Origin: Sipunculus nudus
Taxonomy: Eukaryota; Annelida; Sipuncula; Golfingiida; Sipunculidae
Length of the DNA: 64,000 bases
Assembly (NCBI GenBank): GCA_026874595.1
Contig: CM049311.1
Span: forward strand, 46,627,676 to 46,691,675
Direction: 5' to 3'
How positions within the stretch are numbered: position 1 is the first letter of the stretch; every line of letters starts with the position of its first letter. The position numbers and the translations under genes are program-made. The notes beneath the pieces were generated by a model. That model was not told the DNA's origin. It saw nothing but the letters and a program-made list of their open reading frames with translations, and did no database searches. This document shows positions 46,150 to 57,198 of the stretch, one piece after another.

Positions 46150-46584
46150 CAAATGAAGTGGGCCTATTTAATGGAACCTGCAACTAATGATGTGTAACGC
46201 ACAATCTCCACAAATCCGATGTTTGGTATTTCAAGAATTGCGTGATTTCATCAGTTCTGTGGTGATCATGACAGGATTTTGTGAGGAGGCCGGTGTCTGA
46301 CGTTTCTACTGGCCACTGCTTATCAGAATTTGCATAAAATTTTAGCGACTGTCTTTTTTGGTTGTTTCTTTTAAACTGCCTTTGTAAATTAATTTCATTT
46401 TATAATTAGCCTTTAAAATAAACTGATCATATTTCCTGACCATACGGCATTTCTTGTTCAGATGTAGATGAGATAGAGATCAACATTGCTCACTCAGTCA
46501 CTGATTACAGAAAAATAAAATATGTCAGCATTACTGCCATTAGGCACCATGCCTCTTTTCTTTTTTTTCTCATTTCTATTGCAG

Positions 46585-46624
46585 TTTGCTGGTACATTAT
46601 TTACAAGAGGATTTTAAAAATTAA
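46585..46624 (+). CDS. Candidate membrane micropeptide, exon 2 with stop
   Basis: A strong pyrimidine tract (TTTTTTTTCTCATTTCTATT then GCAG) ends at 46584. Joining to exon 1 (phase 2) gives LLLVHYLQEDFKN and TAA at 46622-46624, for a 33-residue protein with a helix at residues 5-24 and a short polar tail. The intron is 455 bp. No clear AATAAA follows; an alternative joining to 57984-57995 and 60570 also stays open. Confidence 0.35.
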
Positions 46625-48489
46625 AGAAAGAAAGAAATAAGACTTAATGTCCATGAGGAGTATGTATTACAAATATTATAGTATGGACTAAATTACACAC
46701 AACTGCATGCTGGTATATCAGAGTATGACCGTCAATGTCTATGACATTTTGTGTTTTTATTATCTGATAACTGGCACTGAAAAAAAGTGACCTAGTTTCT
46801 AAAACCAAAAACAAAAAAGAAATGAATATTCCCAAGCCTTTGGGCAGTTAACGTTATCCATATAGATCAAAGATGGTTATAATTATATTTTTAGCTTTCA
46901 ATTACTTTTTTTTATTTTTACAAAAAATATAAGGGCCTGTAATTTTTCTTGCGGGCCTGTGAAACCTGTATGCATGCATGTCAGCAGTAGTGCTAATTGT
47001 TATAAAATGAAAGTCCATGCTAGTGGTGAAGTTTAAGTAATATGCTGGAGTCTCAGGGCCTGCATTTCGGCTTTTTTTAAAATTTGCATTGAATATCATG
47101 CACAAATAAGGACTATATATTGGTAATGCCAAACCATATCACATACTGGCTGTCAAAGGTATCTGCAGAAGGTGAGAGTGCCATAATCAGGGTACCAACT
47201 TCCAATATATGGTTTCATCTTTCAAATAAGTACAGTTTAACATATATTTATATAAACATTTATATATTCTACAACTGTATCAGGCATTGACTATTACTTA
47301 AGAGTTCATTTATTACCACCATTCTTAATTATTCCTCTTCACTTGCATAGGAAATCTCAAACTGCACTAATTCATACAATTCTGGCACTCGCATTCAACA
47401 CAAAATATAATTGTCTGCAAATTCACATGAGATCCAGAACAAGGCTAACAGGCCTTATGCGAACCTGTACATCAGTTATAATGCTTCCATGATAACATGC
47501 TTGACTATTATTGAAAAGTACTTGATAACTTTTCAAATACGTGAATGTTTGACATGTACATGTACAAAGCATGTACTTAAACAATTTGAACCAAAGTACA
47601 GGATTTTAAGCTGTAATAAAACATAAAATCTGTTTAGAGATACCTTGTTGTGCATGATTCAATGGTATCGAGGCAAGACATTAATCCAGTACGGGTATGA
47701 AATATGACATATAAACCTCACATATGCTAATATCTGGTTAAAAATGGTGTAGTAAACGCCAGATCCTCCTTAAAAAATATTTTTTTTCCTCCCTACCTGA
47801 TGACTTTTTTGGGACCAATGTTAGCCCCAACACAGAAATTTTTAAGGATGCCCTTAACAAGATATCTTTAGCTAGATGCAAGGGCACAAATCTTTGTCAT
47901 AAATAACAGTGACAGATCAGCAAGGGCAATAATCACACCATGTTTAATAATGATCCAAGTTTTTTTCTATAAATAGCTATATGACCTTGAATAGTAGGTG
48001 ACTTATCCCAAACTTGACTGAGATTTTGATGATATGCATCTGCCCAGATAAAAATGAAGTACCCATGTTCTATTATTTTTGAGATATCCCTTCACCGGGC
48101 AAAAACTGAAAAAGCACTAGCCAATAAAAATTCGTTAAAATTTAGATGGCAGTAGGTGGCAGCACCAACCTTGGGCAACAGTTTCAGATCTTGCTGCAAG
48201 GAAAAAATTACCTGAAATCTGCCATGAAGTAAATGAGACATCTATATATATATGCTTAATTCTTTTTGAGCTAAAAAGTAAAAGTGAAAAATATTTTTAT
48301 CAAATGCATGATTTCAGTATGATAGTAAAAATTAAGCATTTTCCTCTTTTGCCACCAGTGCATTTGTTTGGCCAGTTTGTATAACCAAAACAAGGCCTAC
48401 AGGCCTAATGCGAACCTGTGCAATGGGATATACAACAGGTATAATGCTTCATTGCTGGACCTTTCACATGTATATGAACAATGCAAGTA
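46625..48489. other. Unassigned AT-rich sequence
   Basis: No supported gene. Two diverged copies of a block with AACAAGGC.AACAGGCC.TA.GCGAACCTG occur near 47440 and 48390, about 950 bp apart, marking an old duplication or repeat family. Confidence 0.4.
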
Positions 48490-49500
48490 CAGTAGAGCGC
48501 CGGTTTTCAAAAAGCGTCACGGAAAAAGCTTTTCTTTAGGAAAAACGAATTTTCAGAAATTCAGTCATGGTCTAGAGCCAATTTTGTATGACAGTTAATG
48601 ATTAACTTACTTCTATATTACTAAGGGAATACCGTGTTTCTTTTTGACCCACATAATTTACCACCAGAACTTATTAAATATTGGATTTATTGCACAGTAT
48701 TATCGGTTAAAACCCATTTTAACCTGTTTTTAGGATATTTGTGTGCCATCTTTTAAAAAAACAAAAACACAGGAGGGAAAGGTCAAAGGACATCACCATT
48801 ATTGTAGCTAGGTCAGTTTCTTTAACAAACCGCAGGCGGCACCAATGCAGCACAGGCGTAATGCAGTCTGTTTTATTATCTTTAACTCTATGTCTCTGGC
48901 AAGTGACAACAAGATAATCATGTTTGAATGGTGTTCTTTTTGACAGTAAATAAGCTGAATAACTGCAAGTTTTAGTCAGTGACACAACTGCTCTCTCGGA
49001 ATGAATTATATGGCCAGGCCCGCAAGCTATGGCCTCGCATCTTAATCTACTTGATCACAAGCGATGTGCGAAAGATCATACCTCACCAATACTCTTGCGA
49101 GTAAAATACTGATGTTTGGCTTGACATATGTATCCCAGCCCAAGCCGACAAACTATGCTTGCTATACAAACGAGATATGGTTGATAATACACAAGTACTC
49201 TTGGATAAACTGCTTAACCGCTTACTAGGGGTATACGGAGCCTGTTGTTGTGCGACTAGCTGTAGTTATCACACCTTTGTCCCGGCGACAGCATCGGCCC
49301 AGAACTAATTAATTAGGGGCACCACTCAGCTCACCACCTAACTGCAGGCCTTTGTGACTTGTACTCACAAAAATTAATTTGAGGTGTTTATATGCTTGAA
49401 AAATATTTTGGAAATACGAAAAAACTTTCGGTTCCCCATTTTAATTTTCAGAAACTCAAATTTTCAGAAATTTGTCATTCTGAAATACGGCATTCTACTG
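48490..49500. mobile_element. pogo/Tc1-like DNA transposon remnant (1,011 bp)
   Basis: The left end CAGTAGAGCGCCGGTTTTC and the right end (reverse complement) CAGTAGAATGCCGTATTTC agree at 15 of 19 positions. ATTTTCAGAAA motifs recur just inside both ends. TA precedes the left end (48488-48489) but AA follows the right end, so the target duplication is imperfect. CAGTAGA starts are common in pogo-type elements. No transposase is present. Confidence 0.5.
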
Positions 49501-49549
49501 AACTAAACATTTTGAATAAGAAACAATTACACAAATATCACTGCTGAAA

Positions 49550-49800
49550 TTCTGCCATGGGTGCACACAACACAAAAATGATTGTAGCTGGCACCTCCGT
49601 TGTATGCAACGAAGCTATTAGAGATATTTTCATCCCGGCTGTACATTTTCCATGCTGCACCATGGACAGCTTGGAAACTGTCCATGGAACGCATGGAAAA
49701 ACATGGATTTCCATGGAAAATGAGGAGCTTTCCATGCTTTTCAGTACACAATAGAAAATTTCCATGGACGTAACCACGGAAAGGAAATTCAATATACATG
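49550..49800 (-). repeat. CCATGGA-rich repeat, inverted copy of the one at 61055
   Basis: CATGGA and TCCATGG motifs are dense. It begins with ATCCCGGCTGTACATTTTCC, the inverse of the right end of the 61055-61485 block (GGAAATTTTACAGCCGGGAT). It is shorter and more diverged; open frames on both strands are by-products. Confidence 0.55.
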
Positions 49801-49871
49801 GACATTCATGGAATCACATGAAAAGTAAGGACAAGTGACAACTTAGAATATTTTTGCACAGCTTCACCATA

Positions 49872-50003
49872 GATGTTTGGACTTAGAAAATTTTCAGCAT
49901 GGACATACTGGCAAATCTCCCTATGTATTCAGGACTTAGAAAATTTTCAGCATGGAAATACTGGCAGATCTCTATGCATTCAGTACTTAGGAAATTTTCA
50001 GCA
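49872..50003 (+). repeat. Tandem repeat of about 57 bp, 2-3 copies
   Basis: GGACTTAGAAAATTTTCAGC followed by ATGGA.ATACTGGCA.ATCTC repeats near 49880 and 49930, with a third partial copy near 49985. Confidence 0.65.
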
Positions 50004-50279
50004 TTGAATGTGCTCCTTGTGCATGTTATGACAAATACAATCATGATGACTTATATTATGAGTTAGTATTCAACTACTTGGTTCACTGAAGTTCAAATAC
50101 TGATCAATTTGCAAGCAATTCAAATGATCACAAGGTAGACGATCTTAAATATTAATTTTTGTAAAAGTTCACAGTGAAAGGTCACATATATTCAAATGTA
50201 TTACAAATTTTGTTTTTGTCTATATTCTGTAATGACACATACATACCAGAATCGGGCTCAATGTTTATGATGCATTTAA

Positions 50280-50387
50280 ATGCAAATGCTATGTTCCTTT
50301 TTTTTAATGCAAATGCTTTATATATAATTATTAGTCACTGAAATTAAATGTATATGCAAATGTACTCAGATTTTTTCAAATGCAAAT
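50280..50387 (+). promoter_or_regulatory. Cluster of four POU octamers (ATGCAAAT)
   Basis: Perfect ATGCAAAT occurs at 50280-50287, 50307-50314, 50354-50361 and 50380-50387, all on the + strand, with start spacings of 27, 47 and 26 bp. This could be a POU-factor enhancer or the remains of a short tandem repeat. Confidence 0.35.
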
Positions 50388-50411
50388 ACAACTAAAAAAT
50401 GTCAAGAGGAC

Positions 50412-51289
50412 TGTATCCCCTGCCAAACGTGACTGTGAGAAATGTGTTCAGACACCATACCACACACCCTCACAGACACAGTCACAGAACTGACCAAGAA
50501 CAGTATGTTCAGGCTTAATCAGAGAAGCTAAAACGGGAAAATGACTTACAGGATGCACCTGCTATTATAATAAGAAGTAGATCCCAGTCAACATTTTTGA
50601 GAAACAGTGTTGCATGTGATATATAAAAAAAATTTGTATAAAACAATACATGACCAAAGCACCAAAAACGTGCATAATATGCACTGAAATTTATCGCGGC
50701 AACACCACAAAGTAGCCTTGTGACCTCTGACCTCATTAAATATGCAGGGATATTGCCCATGATCAAACACGGGTGAGATAATCTAATGTTTAGTGGTTAT
50801 TATGAGTTTCGCGAAAATCCATCAAAGCCCTGGTAGGTTGTCATGGTGAGAACAAAGTTAACAGACGGACAGATGGATGGACGGAGGGACTTTAGGTATG
50901 CCGTAATAAGTCCTGTCCTAAATGGGCAAATAAAAAAATCCAATAATCATTCAAGTGTGATCAAAACCTAATCACTCTGGAGACCCATAAGATAAGATGC
51001 ACCTACTACCACAATTAGAAGTAGAACTGAGTAAATCTTTTCGAAAATCATGTCGCATATGATATGTTTAATTTTTCATTTAAAAAATCATAAAAAATTT
51101 AAAAATCTCTTTAGTGTCACCAAAACCTAATCAGTTCTCTGGAGACCCATGAGATGCACCTGCTACTACAATTTGAAGCAGATCCAAGTATAACTTTTTG
51201 AGATATCGCGTGGCATATATTTGTTAAGAGACATACAGACGGACGGAGCTGATCACTATATCCCCAATTCTGCCGGGGCAGGGGATAAC
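50412..51289 (+). mobile_element. HL-D element (Helentron/HINE-like, about 880 bp)
   Basis: The 5' motif TATCCCCTGCC is at 50414. The 3' hairpin is TATCCCC-AATT-CTGCC-GG-GGCAG-GGGATA (51259-51287), whose right side is the inverse of the 5' motif. Internal repeats contain GATGCACCTGCTA.TA.AA, near 50551, 50997 and 51153. CAGACGGACGGAG tracts precede the hairpin and also occur at 50860-50890, where a TTTAGG...CCTAAA hairpin suggests a second, older end. No protein is encoded. Confidence 0.6.
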
Positions 51290-52467
51290 TACACTATCAG
51301 TCATTGCTTTAGATATGTATTCATATCTTTGAAATGCAATATTTTAAGGGCATTTAAACTAAATCCCGTGGATACTTCAGTTGGCCCCTTTACATGAATA
51401 AAAGTCTTAACAAACAAAACTGAAAAGAAATTAGTACAACAAAAGCAGATGATCATAACATAATTGTTATATATATCATATGGTTAATAAATCGGCATAT
51501 TGATATGGCCTATGTGCCAAATCAATTTTTTTTTTATTAAACTGACGAAATTTTAGGCGGTATGACGCCAGTTTCTGTTCATGCTGTTTTTTTTTCAATA
51601 AAAAAGTCACTGATAATATAAATGAAATGTAATATAAAATATGCTCCAATTAATAAGTTCCGCACGAATATTGCTTTGACATTCCTAAACACTTCTAAAA
51701 ATCAATTGTTTCTCCGTTTGTTAATCTAAATAAAGATACAAGAAAGCCGCGTCAAAAAGAACATTTTTTCGTGGTACTGTACATAACTATGCGTATTGTC
51801 AGTTTATAATCGTTCGACAAATGTCAGTTTCAGAAATTACCAAGCTTAATGTCAGGAAATAAATATCACACATGATCGATAACGGAGACTAAACTTGCAT
51901 TTCAAGCGGGTCTGGCATGTTTTGCAACTTGCTGTTTAACGGCGGGAATTAATGTCATAAAACTGCCGAAATCGTCAGTCTTTACTCCTGACAAACGGGC
52001 CCCGCATGATCATGAAAAGGGTCAACGATGTCATGGGGCGATTGAGGCTTGCACATGCGAATATTCTGCGGTCAACGTATAAAGTTCTTAATTATAATTT
52101 GACCTGCGTGTTTCGCCATCGAACATAACAAAATACACATATATTCACACAAGTTTCAGCTGGGGAATCACGCCAAATGTCGTCAAGTGAAAGTCCCTTT
52201 CAGCAGGTCTGGCTGTTCCATCATGCATTCAAGGCGTACAGCTGTTAACATGATTTCTATCTAAACACCGGGAGGTTGATCAGTGCAAGTAACGGCATGG
52301 CTTTTAGTACAACTGATGGTCACTCTTAGGCAGTACGCGTCTTCTAATTCAAGTACCGGTGCCCGCGGAACCCTGGATTTTCAGACAATCGTTTCAGACC
52401 CGAAAAATGAAAGAAATCTCAGAATGTCAGGAGAGCGATTATTTGCTTTTCTTTTAAAGGTTTGTTT

Positions 52468-52508
<41 letters not shown>

Positions 52509-53367
52509 GTGGCACGCAGGAGCGATTGCTTGCCTCAAAACATCAAAATCCTGTCATACAAAAAAAAAGAGAATTTGCAGATTACTTTAAAAAAAATCCA
52601 GCCGGAGCCAAAAATCTCGACCGGCCGGGTTTCTCCAACACGGATTTTTTAAAGGATGTTCTCACTGAGTGAAATCAAATCCGTATAAGTTTATACCACA
52701 ATATGGACCTTAGACAGTAGGTCTAAATGATTATTTTAAGGAGACTTCTATTCATTTTAATGAATTATCTTAAAACAATGTATGTCATTACCTGTGGAAT
52801 AAAACAGCATGATCCATTTCTAATTTTTTTTTCTTGAAGAGGTTACTACACTAAAACAGATTATTCCATGCAGCACAGAATTTCAGTTTTGACTAAAACA
52901 TCTGAATTACAGAAATCCCTTACATGAGCAATGTGTACACAGTGTGCTGCGAGTTACTTTAACAGGCAGTGACGTTTCCATACATCAGCCTATTTTCTGC
53001 CACTTGATCCCAGCTTTGTTTGGCGCGCAGTTTGAAACACAGTTTGAGAGGCGAGAGATAGTCAACATGCACTGCTGACCGGTATGAAGCTGTTCGCGCT
53101 GATCGTGTAACGTGTGGATTAATGATGACCCCATCACTGGCAATGTTATTAACATGAACTGAAAAACAGAACCAAGATAAGCCTTCGAGGATTACATGGA
53201 AGGAAAAGAAGTTATTGCCAAATGCCAAGGGTTTTGGGACAACATGTGATGTCATTTGGAAGATCGGAGGTAAGTCAAATTCACTCCCGCTTAACCGTTT
53301 CGTCCGATGTATCAGTGTCTCTGAATATAAAGAAAATCCATTTTGATAGCAAAATAGAGCCAAGAAA

Positions 53368-53370
<3 letters not shown>
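51290..53370. other. Unassigned sequence, relatively CpG-containing, with a 37-base G run
   Basis: From about 51650 CpG dinucleotides become more common than in the flanking repeats and no mobile-element ends are seen, so this could be a regulatory or 5' gene region. The frames over 52283-52672 and 52959-53363 have no recognisable domain, and the former reads through the G run. Confidence 0.35.
52470..52506 (+). repeat. Homopolymer run of 37 G
   Basis: Uninterrupted G from 52470 to 52506, able to form G-quadruplexes. The length is likely variable between individuals and prone to sequencing error. Confidence 0.9.

Positions 53371-53450
<80 letters not shown>
53371..53450 (+). repeat. Compound AT then GT microsatellite
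   Basis: About 15 AT units (53371-53402) pass directly into about 24 GT units. Confidence 0.95.
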
Positions 53451-53453
<3 letters not shown>

Positions 53454-53590
53454 GGGTTATTTCAAATTCGCCATTCTTCCTGTGACGTAAACTTTGTCAC
53501 CAAGACAAAATATACGGGCGCTGCATCATGTTACATTTAATAAACCTGCTGTTCACACACACTGACACACAACCTCACACGCACACACAA

Positions 53591-53599
<9 letters not shown>

Positions 53600-53673
<74 letters not shown>
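53600..53673 (+). repeat. TA microsatellite, about 37 units
   Basis: A pure TA run preceded by CACACACAATATATGTGTG. The interval 53540-53600 is CA-rich, so this mirrors the compound repeat at 53371. Confidence 0.95.
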
Positions 53674-53674
<1 letters not shown>

Positions 53675-53675
<1 letters not shown>

Positions 53676-55653
53676 GTGTAAGCGTTATGTGTGAGCTGTT
53701 ACTGAACGCCAGACGACCGACCTAATTCCCCGGGGGTATGGTATCATTCAACGGGGGCTGTGTGCCCCGTTTGTAGCACGAAGGTTATCGTTTCACTCCT
53801 CGGCGGCGATATCATATTATCATTCAGATGAAAATTTCATTTACGAAGCCTGTCCCACTGTAGCGATACCGGGTCTGCAGATGTAGAATGCAGATATTAA
53901 TTCAGAGACACACTGCCTGCTGTAAATCTTTACCAAAATAGTTATAACTTTAAAAATACAAGCCTTATACTTCGGAACGATGACCGACACACATGTACAT
54001 ACGCTGATAATAATAATATAATATATATTTGTTGCATGGTATTAGTAATAACTGGTATAGTAGCGATGGAGGACTCCGATCCCGGCACCAAGAACATATG
54101 CGCGAGAAATTATCATCTGTCAAAATATATTGCTAGTAAACATATTTTTGCTAGTAAAAATGAGACTATACTGGGTTACCCCCTTACACCATTATACCAT
54201 ATGTATCCATAGCAACGTGGTATTATTTATGAAGACGTGTGTTTGTTTAGTCATTTGCAAGTATAACAGTTTTATTCGACCTTTTAATTGTGAAGTAGCA
54301 AATCGATTTTTGATGTGAATTAACATTATATTACTTCCCAAGTATACTTTTGAGCATTTTATGTTCGTTTTTTCTCAAGAATATACCTAAACGATATGCA
54401 TAATAAAAATAATTTATAAAAAAAGTTCGTTAGGAGCAAACTGAAAATATAATTAACCAAAGCGGAATTCTTGTGAATTTTTTTTAATATGTGCCGTAGA
54501 TGCGAGTCTCGTCTTCGTGTGTCATAGATTTTAGGCCTACGTGAGAGCATGGTCTTATTTGAAACTGCCGTGGCATGCAGAAGAAAATTTTTTAATAAAC
54601 TCCCCCTGAAGTAAACTAATGTACTAATTAAATACATGTATACCTTAATGACCTGTCTGTACACAGGTCAACATACCGGTATTTTCAAAATGAAACTAGC
54701 CTTTCTTTTCATTGATGTATCTTCCTTCACCGTAAACGGTCATTTTGAAGTTAGGCAGACAAGCGCGGGATCGAATTAATAGCGTACTCATGCTGTTAGA
54801 TAAAACAAAATTCATGACCTGCATGACTGACATATATAAACAAGTTTCGTTAGTGAAACACGTAATTACAATGCCCAGGAATAAGTTTTATCTAAAACTC
54901 TACCGGTAAAAGGTATGTCAATGTATTTGCACCAGGCCGACCTAATTGAGACGACGTCTGAAATACAAGTCACGTGATGGCAATGCAAATAAGGATAAGG
55001 TCAACCAATCGGCGCATGGGTCCAATGTCAAAGGGCCAGATGTCACATGTCAGACAAAATAACAAAAATTATACTACACCATGGCCAGCACGTTTTAATC
55101 AGCTCACACGTTGTTAATTGAAAATGCGACTGTCATATTGATAATAAGCATTTTGTCAAGCACACACTTCAATTTCCTGACTTTGCAGAAGTGTCCACGA
55201 AATGCACAGCAAATTTATACACGAGATTGGCTCAAACTAGGCCCTAGCCCATAATAATGGACTCCTCAATTGCTTCTTTAGTGATTGTTGCGTCGCCGTC
55301 GGCGGCTAACCCCGTCCCTGTTTTCGTGGTAAATACGCGTGTAATAATAATATAATATATAATAATAATTTATTCACTTAATACCGCGCCACCTTCCAAC
55401 ACTCAGTGTTGCTCAGGGGCGCCTTACAATAACATGCATAATTTGAGTTAAAATTTAAAATAAGAGATAAATAAAAATTAAAGTACTAAAAAAAAAATAT
55501 GAGAATTGACTAAGATAGGCCTAGTACTATATATGCTGTATTACAGCTGTAAGAGATCGTGGATTCCTCCTTCCTTTGAGTATATAATTTGACAAAAATT
55601 ATCTCCTCCATTAAATATTTGAACTATTTTCCCTCTTTATGTTGCTAATGTAT
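53675..55653. other. Unassigned sequence with a possible SINE-like tail
   Basis: No supported exon. At 55345-55435 an ATAATAATTTATTCACTTAA ... GTTGCTCAGGGGCGCCTTAC block resembles a widespread short interspersed 3' tail type (weak recollection). Confidence 0.3.
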
Positions 55654-55661
55654 TATTGCAG

Positions 55662-57190
55662 CAGGGTTGGGTTTTAGGCTGCCCAAAACCTGTTTTCGGC
55701 AGGGCAGAGCCTAAAACATGCCTTTAACTGCCTAAAATAGGTTATAACCTGCCTAAAACTGCCTTTAACTGCCTAAAACCTTATTTACCCTTACCTATGA
55801 CTTTTAGTTTAACTATGTTTTATTGTTAAACATCTAAATGCATTAAAGAAATATGCTCAACAAATTATAATTGAGGATCATTTTATTCAAACTAAACAAA
55901 TTAAACCATGACACAAAAAAAAGCAACAAATGAATTCAACACTACTTCAGGGATTTCCTTATGAACACAGTTCTCCGACTCTCCTACCTCCATTACTGCC
56001 AATTTATAAAAAAATGCTCTTACTTTAAGCTTATAACCAGATACTTTTATTGGCTTTTTTGATCACAAGGGATTAAATTTTGTGATAAATGGTAAAGAAG
56101 TTTTCCTGGATTTAAAATGTTGTTCCATTTACACTGATGAATAGTTCTTTATACTGTAGCTTCACTAACATAACATGTTTATTTTGTATGCCTGTAGCTT
56201 CAATGGCAAAAAGCATTGGATTGGATTTATAAATTATTACATATCTTTTATGCTAGCCATAAAACTAAAAATATGATAATATCTGATAATGAACAAGAAT
56301 TTCCACTATTTGTTTATTCCCTTAGCTAGGTCATCCCTTGTCAAATTTTAAGATTTTGTGCACATACTTATCTTCTATATAATGATGGATATACTCTGTT
56401 AATTGTATGATGAAATTGTAAAAATGGAACCCTCATTAAACACTATAATTAGTATAAAACTGAAAATGTGAAAATATTTTGCAATGAATATGTTGCAAAC
56501 CACAGAATATTCATAATTACTCAGGGGCTGTGTTAAACCTGAAGGCCTGAGGGGCACTGACTGCATCACTCAGTAAAATGTTTGCTCAAGAACAGTCTTC
56601 AGGGCAAGGGCTTTGATTACATCCTCCTAGTCATGTATGAAAGTTGACATGAACATCTACTAGGACACAGTAGTAGGACTTATGACCATTGGGTCTTATG
56701 ACCCCATCACCCTGATAAATTGTAATTAACTTGTCTAATCAAGTAGTCCTCCCCTCTGATAGTGATACCCTGTCTTACAAGGGCAAACTGGAGGCTGTAT
56801 TACATCATTCAAGGTAGCTGGGCACTCATCAGGAAACCCAAAAGGTCCTGATAATGTCATTACCTTGGCCAATAAAACTATGTGCCACACAAACATGGTC
56901 TCATGTTCAGACACCTATACAGGCTCTTTGAAGACTGCATGGTACCAGCCAACAGGAAATCATGCATTTCTAATACTTGATAGCTTCCAGAAGCCCAGCA
57001 AAGCCTTGTGACTGCTTCACCCCAGCCAGTATGGTAGTTTTACAGATCTTTAAGTAAAAAATGTAAACAAATATAGGTTTTGGGCACTGTTGGTGCCTAA
57101 AACCTGCCTAAAACCTGTTTTAGGCGGGGCGGTTTTAACCAGGTTATAACCTATGGTTAAAACCTTCATGCCTAAAACTTGCCAACCCTG
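55662..57190. mobile_element. hAT-type non-autonomous transposon (1,529 bp) with perfect 8-bp duplication
   Basis: The ends CAGGGTTGGGTTTTAGGC and (reverse complement of the right end) CAGGGTTGGCAAGTTTTAGG are flanked by TATTGCAG at 55654-55661 and 57191-57198, an exact 8-bp duplication typical of hAT. The outer 130 bp on each side are packed with GCCTAAAAC / GTTTTAGGC and CCTGCCTAAAACC motifs. No transposase is seen. Inside, GNPKGPDNV (56832) and, in another frame, LMFRHLYRLFEDCMVPA (56900-56950) resemble consecutive motifs of LINE reverse transcriptase, so an old LINE fragment may be embedded. Confidence 0.8.
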
Positions 57191-57198
57191 TATTGCAG

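Noticed and set aside
52283-52672. 129-codon frame with a glycine run
   Set aside because: It begins with a non-ATG codon and its glycine block is only the G37 homopolymer; no supported exon boundaries.
52959-53363. 134-codon minus-strand frame
   Set aside because: No recognisable domain, splice support or coding signature; length alone is weak evidence.
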